Positions 1 to 4,836 of a stretch of DNA of 7,075 nucleotides are shown in pieces (position 1 is the stretch's first letter; each line of letters begins with the position of its first letter). Source of the stretch: Burkholderiales bacterium. GTDB taxonomy: Bacteria; Pseudomonadota; Gammaproteobacteria; Burkholderiales; Usitatibacteraceae. The position numbers and the translations under genes are program-made. The notes beneath the pieces are model-generated. The model ran no database searches, was not told the DNA's origin, and worked only from the letters and a program-made list of their open reading frames with translations. The stretch covers positions 1 to 7,075 of the forward strand of contig JADGRS010000160.1 in assembly GCA_017880705.1 (NCBI GenBank), given 5' to 3'.

Positions 1-375
1 GCCCTTGTGGCAGGTGAGGCACACGCCGTTCTGCACTTCGACCGGCGAGCCCCACTCCTTCGTAAAGCCGATCAGGAAGTCGCGGTTCTTGTGGTCGTCG
101 CGCGGCACGTGCAGCGAGCCGGGGCCGTGGCAGGCTTCGCACACCCGCGCTTCGAGCTCGTTCTTCGGGTTCTGCCGGAAGACCTTGGCGTGCTGCGTGT
201 GGCCGAAGTGCTTGGCCTCCACGTCATGGCACTTGACGCAGACCTTCTCGCCGACGTATTGCGCTTCCGGCGGGATCGCCAGCGCCGCCTGGGGCGGGAA
301 GAGGCCGATGGCCAGGAGCAGCAATGGCGCGCAGGTGCGCGCGGCCGTGCGCCCGAATCGCAGCCATCGATGCAT
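1..375 (-). CDS. DmsE/MtrA-family multiheme c-type cytochrome, N-terminal 125 residues (3' end outside window)
   Basis: Periplasmic electron-carrier protein. The visible 125 residues start with a signal peptide (hydrophobic core about 17-32, likely cleavage after ALA at 33). Three haem c motifs follow: CVKCH (46-50), CEACH (79-83) and CLTCH (119-123). The context around the first two (F-x-x-T-x-H-A-K-V and C-E-A-C-H-G-P-G-S-x-H) is characteristic of the DmsE/MtrA/PioA/MtoA decahaem family, which passes electrons between the periplasm and an MtrB-type outer-membrane porin. Full members are about 300 residues with ten haems, so roughly seven motifs should lie beyond the left edge. The start at 375 is chosen because AGGAGG-like sequence (GGAGGA on the minus strand, 381-386) sits 5 nt upstream and the signal peptide follows at once. 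It lies 153 bp downstream of the cytochrome b gene on the same strand. Whether it serves iron oxidation, sulfoxide reduction or another acceptor cannot be told from this fragment. Confidence 0.88.
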   Translation of the reverse strand, partial: MHRWLRFGRTAARTCAPLLLLAIGLFPPQAALAIPPEAQYVGEKVCVKCHDVEAKHFGHTQHAKVFRQNPKNELEARVCEACHGPGSLHVPRDDHKNRDFLIGFTKEWGSPVEVQNGVCLTCHKG

Positions 376-398
376 GTCGCTCCTCCCTTCCTGCGCCT

Positions 399-426
399 CA
401 CCGCATCGAGTGAATCCGATGCAGTG
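399..426 (-). repeat. Leader hairpin upstream of the multiheme cytochrome gene
   Basis: Inverted repeat with 10-nt arms: caccgcatcg (399-408) and cgatgcagtg (417-426). The arms pair throughout apart from one position that is a wobble in the minus-strand RNA, and the loop is 8 nt. It lies 23 nt upstream of the start at 375, just before the ribosome binding site. No T-run follows on the minus strand, so it does not look like an intrinsic terminator. It may instead be a leader or intercistronic mRNA structure. Confidence 0.5.
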
Positions 427-447
427 CGAAGCTACGCGCCCTCGCAC
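424..447. repeat. Second inverted repeat overlapping the leader hairpin
   Basis: Perfect 6-nt arms gtgcga (424-429) and tcgcac (442-447) with a 12-nt spacer. It shares positions 424-426 with the hairpin at 399-426, so the two stems could not be fully formed together. This may be an operator or an alternative RNA structure. Short arms make chance occurrence quite possible. Confidence 0.3.
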
Positions 448-455
448 GAGCGCTT

Positions 456-471
456 TATGAACTACATCACA
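456..471 (-). promoter_or_regulatory. CRP/FNR-superfamily-like binding site
   Basis: On the minus strand this reads TGTGA-TGTAGT-TCATA, against the CRP consensus TGTGA-N6-TCACA (9 of 10 half-site bases). Taking three flanking bases on each side, 15 of 22 match the symmetric E. coli CRP consensus. It lies 81-96 nt upstream of the multiheme cytochrome start, in the gap after the cytochrome b gene. CRP/FNR-type regulators commonly control respiratory genes, which fits. No convincing -35/-10 pair was found downstream, so the role is inferred. Confidence 0.4.
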
Positions 472-528
472 TTCGGCCGGCTCCCCGTCTTGCGCTTGTC
501 ATGGCGCGAGATGGAATAAACGCGAGCC

Positions 529-1284
529 TTATCGCCTGACCAGCATGTCCACCACGGCAACGGCCACCGCCAGCAGGACGAGGGCCCGCCAGGGGCTGGC
601 GAATTGCGCGGACGCGGCTTCCCGCGAGGGCGCCCTGCGGGGCGGCGTGCCACGCTGGCCCTCGCGCCGCTCGCGCACCGCGGCCTCGGGGACGTGCTTC
701 ACCCCGGTGAACATCGCGCCGACGAGATTGTCCTTCTTCACGACCCAGTGGAAGATCACGGCCGCGATGTGCACGCCTGCGAGCAGGAGCAGGATCTTGA
801 GATTCCAGCGATGGAATTCCGACAGGAAATTCGAGTCCTCGAGCGATACCTTCGCCGCAAGGGGCCCTTCGGCCGCGGCGCCGTCGTTCGCGAACAAGCC
901 CGATGCCGCCTGGAGCGTGAGGGACACGAGCATCGCGATCACCATCCAGCCGCCGAGCGGGTTGTGGCCCACCTGCGGCACCGCCTCGCGCGAGAACAGC
1001 CGCTTCGCGAAACGCAGGGTCGCCGCCGGGCCCGCGAGAAAGCTCGCGAAGCGCGCGTGCGTGCCGCCCGCGAATCCCCAGAGGATGCGAAATATCATCA
1101 GCACCAGCACGCAGTATCCGGAGTAGAGATGCCATGGCATCAAGTCCCCGCCGATCTGGCCCGTCACCAGTTGAACGATCAGCAACAGGACGAGGACCCA
1201 GTGGAAAAGGCGGACGGGCAAATCCCAGACCTTTATCGCGACGTGGCTCTCGTCGAGCGTCCGAGTGCTCCCTGGGCCGATCAT
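529..1284 (-). CDS. Cytochrome b561-type (cytochrome b/b6 domain) integral membrane protein
   Basis: A 251-residue dihaem-type membrane cytochrome that probably moves electrons between the quinone pool and a periplasmic c-type cytochrome. The opening VWDLPVRLFHW motif (19-29) is typical of bacterial and Ni-hydrogenase-type b561 proteins. Membrane helices are seen at about 29-44, 53-72, 112-131 and 162-182. Candidate haem-ligand histidines are H28, H52 (H-x-x-x-G), H158, H172 and H179; the exact ligand set is not resolved. After the core comes a basic, Arg-rich linker (about 200-225) and an extra C-terminal hydrophobic helix (232-249), beyond the usual four. The start at 1284 has no Shine-Dalgarno. 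A TAGAAT -10-like hexamer on the minus strand (1294-1299) ends 9 nt before it, so a very short or absent leader is possible. The next gene on the strand is the multiheme cytochrome, a likely redox partner. Confidence 0.85.
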   Translation of the reverse strand: MIGPGSTRTLDESHVAIKVWDLPVRLFHWVLVLLLIVQLVTGQIGGDLMPWHLYSGYCVLVLMIFRILWGFAGGTHARFASFLAGPAATLRFAKRLFSREAVPQVGHNPLGGWMVIAMLVSLTLQAASGLFANDGAAAEGPLAAKVSLEDSNFLSEFHRWNLKILLLLAGVHIAAVIFHWVVKKDNLVGAMFTGVKHVPEAAVRERREGQRGTPPRRAPSREAASAQFASPWRALVLLAVAVAVVDMLVRR

Positions 1285-1334
1285 AGGGTCGGAATTCTAC
1301 GGTAGTTTGACCGCAGTCGCGGTGGCGGGGGCGG

Positions 1335-1365
1335 TTGAAGCGCCCGGCGGCCTCGACGGCATAAT
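1335..1365 (+). promoter_or_regulatory. Weak candidate sigma70-type promoter for kynureninase
   Basis: TTGAAG (1335-1340) and CATAAT (1360-1365) resemble -35 and -10 hexamers with a 19-nt spacer, slightly long. It lies in the 174-bp divergent gap between the cytochrome b gene and kynureninase, about 95 nt before the latter. The call rests on sequence resemblance only. Confidence 0.25.
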
Positions 1366-1411
1366 GCGATGACACCAGAAGGACTCCGCCCATGCGTGCT
1401 CCGCCAGTGAC

Positions 1412-1424
1412 GGGATTTAATCCC
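1412..1424. promoter_or_regulatory. 13-bp palindrome upstream of kynureninase (possible operator)
   Basis: GGGATT-T-AATCCC is a perfect 6-bp inverted repeat around one central base, ending 34 bp before the kynureninase start. It lies downstream of the weak promoter candidate, where a repressor or attenuating structure could act. No regulator can be named. Confidence 0.3.
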
Positions 1425-1458
1425 TCTCGAGACCGCTGATCTGTACGGCTACGCACAT

Positions 1459-2712
1459 ATGATCGAAAACCGCCAGGACCTCGAAGCCCTCGACAGCGCC
1501 GACGAGCTGCGCGAATTCCGCGCGCAATTCGAGCTTCCCCCCGACGTCATCTATCTCGACGGCAATTCGCTCGGCGCGCTTCCTCGCCGGGCGCGTGAGC
1601 GCATCGCCGGCGTGGTCGAGCGCGAATGGGGCCGCGACCTGATCAAGAGCTGGAACGCCGCCGACTGGATCTCCATGCCGCAGCGCACGGGCGACAAGAT
1701 CGCCGCGTTGATCGGCGCCGCGAAGGGCGAGGTCGTCGCGGCCGACTCGACCTCGGTGAACCTCTTCAAGGCGTTGTCAGTCGCCTTGCGCGTGAATCCC
1801 GCCCGCCGCCTGATCGTTTCCGAGAAGACGAATTTCCCCACGGACCTCTACGTGATGCAGGGCGTGATCGAGCAGCTCGGAGGCGATCTCGAATTGCTCC
1901 TGGTCGATGGCACCGAGGAGGCGCTGGAAGCAGCCCTCGCCACGCGCGGCGCGGAGGTGGGCGTCCTCCTCCTCACGCACATCCACTACACGACCTCGCG
2001 CATGTACGACATGCGCCGCGTGACGGCCGCCGCGCACAAGGCGGGCGCCATCATCGTCTGGGATCTCTCGCACTCCGCGGGCATCGTGCCGATTACGCTG
2101 AATGCATGCGACGCCGATTTCGCGGTGGGATGCGGCTACAAGCACCTGAACGGCGGCCCCGGCGCTCCGGCCTTCATCTACGTCGCGCGCCGTCTCCACG
2201 AGCGCTTCACGCAACCGATCTCAGGGTGGATGGGCGATGCGCGGCCCTTCGAATTCCTCCCGGGATACGAGCCCGCCGCGGGAATCTCGCGTTATCTCAG
2301 CGGAACGCCGCCCGTCATCGCCATGGCCGCGCTCGAAGCAAGCGTGGAATTGATCCTCGAGGCGCCGATGGAAGCGATCCGCCGCAAATCCATCGCGCTG
2401 TGCGACGTGTTCATCGAGCTGATGGATCGGCATTGCGCGGGATTCGGGCTCGAGCTGGTGAGCTCTCGCGAGGGCGCGTGGCGCGGAAGCCATCTCTCAT
2501 ATCGGCACGAGGCCAGCTATCCCGTGATGCAGGCGTTGATTCGAAGCGGCGTCGTCGGCGATTGCCGTCCTCCCGACCTGATGCGCTTCGGCTTCGCGCC
2601 GCTCTACCTTCGCTACGTGGATCTGTGGGATGCGGCCGCGCGGATCGCGGAAGTGCTGCGCACGCGCGAATGGGATCGCGCGGAGTTTCGATCGCGGCAA
2701 TCGGTGACCTAG
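1459..2712 (+). CDS. kynU: Kynureninase
   Basis: PLP-dependent enzyme that cleaves L-kynurenine to anthranilate and alanine (or 3-hydroxykynurenine to 3-hydroxyanthranilate) in tryptophan degradation. At 417 residues it matches the length of characterised bacterial kynureninases (about 416). Family landmarks are present in order: YLDGNSLGALP near the N terminus (32-42), the WDLSHSAG block with D202 and H205 (cofactor contacts), the PLP-binding lysine K228 in GCGYKHLNGGPGAP, GW at 256-257, and R376 in MRFG (substrate carboxylate). The set is complete, so the enzyme should be active. The start at 1459 gives the expected N terminus but has no clear Shine-Dalgarno. The usual partners kynA (tryptophan dioxygenase) and kynB (formamidase) are not in the window, so it is either solitary or separated from them. 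The next gene, 108 bp downstream, is not an obvious pathway member. Confidence 0.95.
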   Translation: MIENRQDLEALDSADELREFRAQFELPPDVIYLDGNSLGALPRRARERIAGVVEREWGRDLIKSWNAADWISMPQRTGDKIAALIGAAKGEVVAADSTSVNLFKALSVALRVNPARRLIVSEKTNFPTDLYVMQGVIEQLGGDLELLLVDGTEEALEAALATRGAEVGVLLLTHIHYTTSRMYDMRRVTAAAHKAGAIIVWDLSHSAGIVPITLNACDADFAVGCGYKHLNGGPGAPAFIYVARRLHERFTQPISGWMGDARPFEFLPGYEPAAGISRYLSGTPPVIAMAALEASVELILEAPMEAIRRKSIALCDVFIELMDRHCAGFGLELVSSREGAWRGSHLSYRHEASYPVMQALIRSGVVGDCRPPDLMRFGFAPLYLRYVDLWDAAARIAEVLRTREWDRAEFRSRQSVT

Positions 2713-2720
2713 GCCTCGAA

Positions 2721-2766
2721 TTCAAGAAGGAGGGCAAGGAGCGCCCAGGCTTATCCACTTCTTGAA
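2721..2766. repeat. Two-tier inverted repeat after kynureninase
   Basis: Perfect 9-nt arms ttcaagaag (2721-2729) and cttcttgaa (2758-2766) enclose 28 nt. Within these a second stem, GGGC (2732-2735) with GCCC (2743-2746), can form around a 7-nt loop. It begins 9 bp after the kynureninase stop. No T-run follows, so it is not a classical intrinsic terminator, but it could protect the mRNA 3' end or reduce read-through into the VOC gene. Confidence 0.4.
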
Positions 2767-2820
2767 CGGAACCCCGTCGACACGGTCGAATCCCCATCGG
2801 CACTACCCGTGGAGACTTAA

Positions 2821-3738
2821 ATGCGTTCTTTCCGCAGCTCGAATTTCGCCTGGCAAGCGCTGCTCGCCGCGCTTTTCTCGTTTCCCGGTGCGGCAACAGT
2901 CGCGGCCGCGCCGCTGCAACTGCCGCCGATCGTCGAACCCGCCAGCGTGGAGCGTCACGTCGGCAAGGTGATCTTCGTCGAGCTGGTGACGCCGGACCTC
3001 GGCGCCGCCGAGAAGTTCTACGGGGGATTGTTCGGCTGGACGTTTCGCGACACGCAGGCAGGCACGATCAAGTACGCCGAGGCATTGCTCGACGGTCACA
3101 CTGTCGCGGGGATGGTTCACCGGGAGGTGCGGGCGGGGGAGCAGCGGCAGCCCGCCTGGGTCACCTTCATCGCCGTGCGCGATGTCGACGCGGCGAAGAC
3201 CGCCGCGTTGAAAAATGGCGCGAAGGTGCTGTTCGAGCCGCACACCATCCCGCAACGTGGCCGCGAAGCGATCTTCGCGGATCCGCAGGGGGCGACTTTC
3301 GCGGTGCTCGCTTCCAGCAGCGGCGATCCGCCCGATGAGCTGGCGGATCCCGGTGAATGGATATGGAGCTCGCTCATCACGAGCGATCCGGATACCGACG
3401 CCGCCTTCTACCAGGCGATGTTCGACTACGAGGTGTTCGATCTTCCAGCGGACCCGGGCTTCCGGCATCTCATGCTCGCCACCGACAACTATGCCCGCGC
3501 GAGCCTGAATTCGCTGCCCGCGAGCCGGCCCAACATGCATCCGCATTGGCTCAACTACGTTCGCGTCGACGATGCGGTGAAGACGTCCGCGAAGGCCGTC
3601 GCGCTCGGGGGCCGCGTGTTGGTCGAGCCGCGTGTCGATCGCCATGGCGGCAAGGTCGCGCTCGTCGCCGATCCCATGGGAGCGCCGTTCGGGCTGCTCG
3701 AATGGACGGACGCCCAGAGCAAAGAGGTGACCAAATGA
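2821..3738 (+). CDS. Exported tandem VOC (glyoxalase/bleomycin-resistance fold) protein
   Basis: A 305-residue protein with two vicinal-oxygen-chelate domains, at about 48-165 and 180-295, resembling the lactoylglutathione lyase-like COG3324 group. Both repeats open with the family pattern (FVELVTPDLGAAEKFYGGLF at 52-71; SLITSDPDTDAAFYQAMF at 184-201) and end with A/ADP-x-GA-x-F plus a hydrophobic strand. The N terminus (1-30) is a signal peptide with a basic start, hydrophobic core and Ala-rich cleavage region, so the protein is probably periplasmic; most relatives are cytoplasmic. Metal ligands look uneven: E54 in the first strand of domain 1 and E294 in the last strand of domain 2, with no acidic residue at the matching positions of the other halves. 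The substrate is unknown. GGAG (2811-2814) lies 6 nt before the start. Its stop overlaps the next gene's start (ATGA). Confidence 0.82.
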   Translation: MRSFRSSNFAWQALLAALFSFPGAATVAAAPLQLPPIVEPASVERHVGKVIFVELVTPDLGAAEKFYGGLFGWTFRDTQAGTIKYAEALLDGHTVAGMVHREVRAGEQRQPAWVTFIAVRDVDAAKTAALKNGAKVLFEPHTIPQRGREAIFADPQGATFAVLASSSGDPPDELADPGEWIWSSLITSDPDTDAAFYQAMFDYEVFDLPADPGFRHLMLATDNYARASLNSLPASRPNMHPHWLNYVRVDDAVKTSAKAVALGGRVLVEPRVDRHGGKVALVADPMGAPFGLLEWTDAQSKEVTK

Positions 3739-4073
3739 ATATCTCGCGCGCGCGCTGGTCGGCAGTCGTCACTGCGGCGGGTCTGTTCGCGGTCATCCTG
3801 GCCGGCTGCGTCGTCCCCGTCGGAGGGGGATACGAAGACGGAGGCGTGGCCATCGGGCTCGGGGTCGACTACTACGAGCCCTACGGTGCGGTCTATGGCG
3901 GCTGGGGACCGGGCTACCATGTGGCGCCGTATCGCGGCGGCGGCGAGCGTCGCGATGAACGCGGTGGTGGCGGACGCGAGGCTTCGCATGCCTTCAGGCC
4001 GGCGCCTGCGTCGCACTCGATACCTTCCATTCCGTCGCATTCGCGTTCTGGTGGTGGCTCGCGGCGGCACTGA
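3735..4073 (+). CDS. Small Gly/Tyr-rich putative lipoprotein
   Basis: A 112-residue protein with a lipoprotein signal peptide: hydrophobic segment 9-23 and lipobox L-A-G-C with C25 as the lipidated cysteine. The mature part has a Gly/Tyr-rich stretch (31-62), then Arg/Gly runs and a Ser/His/Pro-rich tail, and looks low-complexity with no catalytic motif. The start is fixed by the signal peptide and by a good Shine-Dalgarno (GAGGTGA, 3724-3730). The ATG overlaps the VOC stop as ATGA, so the two are very probably translationally coupled. The function is not recognised; attachment to the envelope alongside the exported VOC protein is an inference from the overlap. Confidence 0.75.
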   Translation: MNISRARWSAVVTAAGLFAVILAGCVVPVGGGYEDGGVAIGLGVDYYEPYGAVYGGWGPGYHVAPYRGGGERRDERGGGGREASHAFRPAPASHSIPSIPSHSRSGGGSRRH

Positions 4074-4097
4074 ATCTCCAGGCAGGTCACCCCGCCT

Positions 4098-4131
4098 CAC
4101 TTCAGAAAGTGGTTGTGCCGCTACTTGTAGC
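4098..4131. terminator. Possible weak bidirectional terminator between convergent genes
   Basis: The 83-bp gap between the plus-strand lipoprotein gene and the minus-strand repeat-protein gene holds two small hairpins: CACTT-caga-AAGTG (4098-4111) and GCTAC-tt-GTAGC (4120-4131). Neither has a T-run, and the stems are only 5 bp. A termination role is suggested mainly by their place between convergent genes. Confidence 0.25.
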
Positions 4132-4156
4132 TGCTGGAGGATTTGGCTCTCGGACC

Positions 4157-4612
4157 TTATCGGCAGCGCGAGAAATCCAGGTCGTCCTGCCGCTCACCGG
4201 GCCGCACGGCCTCGTAGTGGCCCGCTCCCCGGTTCCAGCACTCCTTGGCCGCCACGCGTCTGTTCGCGTCGCGAGTGTTCCGGCAGCGGGAAAAATCCAG
4301 ATCATCCTGGCGCTCGCCTGAACGCACGGCCTCGAAGTGTTGCGCGTGCGGATTCCAGCATTCCTGGCTCCCGGAGCTCCACCTTTTCGCATCGCGCGGT
4401 ACCTCGCCGACGTAGCGGCAACGGTTGAATTCGAGGTCTCCCTGGCGCTCGCCGTGGCGCACGCGCTCGTAGTGCCCCGCGCCGGAGTTCCAGCATTCCT
4501 TCTCCTGGTCGGCGACGGCGCGGAACGCTTCGTTGCGGCCATAGTCCTGCGCGAACGCGGGCGCCGATGCCGCGATTACCAGCGAGCCCACTGCGATTGC
4601 AATCGTTCTCAT
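4157..4612 (-). CDS. Secreted protein of three cysteine-bracketed repeats (unknown function)
   Basis: A 151-residue exported protein with a signal peptide (1-21, cleavage after APAFA). The mature chain is almost entirely three repeats beginning E-C-W-N and ending R-C-R. The cysteines pair as C40/C65, C85/C110 and C125/C150, exactly 25 residues apart each time. The consensus is E-C-W-N-x-G-A-x-H-Y-E-x-V-R-x-G-E-R-Q-x then D-L-D-F-S-R-C-R, with linkers of 17 and 12 residues between units. An intramolecular disulfide closing each unit is likely in the periplasm. The last repeat ends on the final residue, so nothing follows the array. AAGGAG on the minus strand (4619-4624) sits 6 nt before the start. 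The promoter is in the divergent palindrome upstream. I do not recognise a named domain; ligand binding or an envelope structural role are both open. Confidence 0.85.
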   Translation of the reverse strand: MRTIAIAVGSLVIAASAPAFAQDYGRNEAFRAVADQEKECWNSGAGHYERVRHGERQGDLEFNRCRYVGEVPRDAKRWSSGSQECWNPHAQHFEAVRSGERQDDLDFSRCRNTRDANRRVAAKECWNRGAGHYEAVRPGERQDDLDFSRCR

Positions 4613-4636
4613 CGAATTCTCCTTTGAGGGGGTTCA

Positions 4637-4682
4637 CCGCTCGATTTGAAGCATAGGCGGGGGGCCGGCGAAGTTCTGTGCG
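4637..4682 (-). promoter_or_regulatory. Promoter-like module for the repeat-protein gene (left arm of palindrome)
   Basis: On the minus strand, CGCACAGA is followed after 19 nt by TATGCTTC and a conserved downstream block ending GCGG. CTATGCT (4650-4656) fits the CTAYRCT -10 pattern described for stationary-phase sigma S promoters in E. coli. No consensus -35 is present, which is also usual for that class. Transcription would start about 30 nt upstream of the gene. The same module occurs in the other arm with identical spacing. Confidence 0.5.
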
Positions 4683-4718
4683 TTGTCGAACAGAGGCCCG
4701 TTGGCCTCGGTACGCCAT

Positions 4719-4764
4719 CGCACAGACGCAGGCCGCCTTCCTATCTATGCTTCGAGTCGTGCGG
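4719..4764 (+). promoter_or_regulatory. Promoter-like module for the DUF883-like gene (right arm of palindrome)
   Basis: CGCACAGA (4719-4726), a 19-nt spacer, then TATGCTTC (4746-4753) and the downstream block ending GCGG (4761-4764). CTATGCT (4745-4751) matches the sigma S-type -10 pattern CTAYRCT. It lies about 85 nt before the coding start at 4837, leaving a leader that contains a tiny reading frame and a palindrome. Confidence 0.5.
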
Positions 4765-4804
4765 ATTGCGCTTCGATCCGATCGACCTGACAGGAGCATC
4801 GGTC

Positions 4805-4825
4805 ATGGGAAAGTACTTTCATTGA
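4805..4825 (+). other. Possible leader mini-ORF (MGKYFH) containing a 12-bp palindrome
   Basis: ATG at 4805 is preceded by AGGAG (4792-4796) at 8 nt and encodes six residues before TGA (4823-4825). The perfect palindrome GAAAGTACTTTC (4809-4820) lies inside it. The stop falls next to the GAAAGG ribosome binding site of the gene at 4837, so ribosomes finishing here could re-initiate downstream. Chance is possible at this length. Confidence 0.3.
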
Positions 4826-4836
4826 AAGGCGCTGCG

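Larger units (their letters stand above)
4637..4764. repeat. 128-bp imperfect palindrome forming a mirror-image divergent promoter region
   Basis: The region is symmetric about 4700.5. Pairing each base i with 9401-i gives 44 complementary pairs out of 64, with no gap. The best blocks are GAGGCC/GGCCTC at the centre (4693-4698 / 4703-4708), CGCACAGA (minus 4675-4682, plus 4719-4726), CTATGCTTC (minus 4648-4656, plus 4745-4753) and GCGG at the outer edge (minus 4637-4640, plus 4761-4764). Symmetry stops abruptly outside 4637 and 4764. It lies wholly between the divergent genes at 4157-4612 and 4837-5181. Confidence 0.8.

Noticed and set aside
7..519. Plus-strand frames of 150-170 codons opposite the multiheme cytochrome
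   Set aside because: The minus strand carries three CxxCH motifs, a signal peptide and a good Shine-Dalgarno. The plus frames have none of these.
467..1456. A 329-codon minus-strand open frame over the cytochrome b gene and its upstream region
   Set aside because: It is Arg/Gly/Pro-rich in another frame of a gene with clear membrane helices and histidines. High-GC DNA leaves such frames open by chance.
1626..2765. A 379-codon plus-strand frame inside kynureninase
   Set aside because: The composition is dominated by Arg, Gly and His, it has no domain, and it overlaps the unmistakable kynureninase frame.
2803..3645. A 280-codon minus-strand frame opposite the VOC gene
   Set aside because: It is an antisense shadow of two recognisable VOC repeats and has no recognisable motif.
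4157..4612. Regularly spaced repeats that could be read as a CRISPR-like array
   Set aside because: The repeats are three diverged coding units whose differences fall mainly at third codon positions. There are no identical short repeats with unique spacers.
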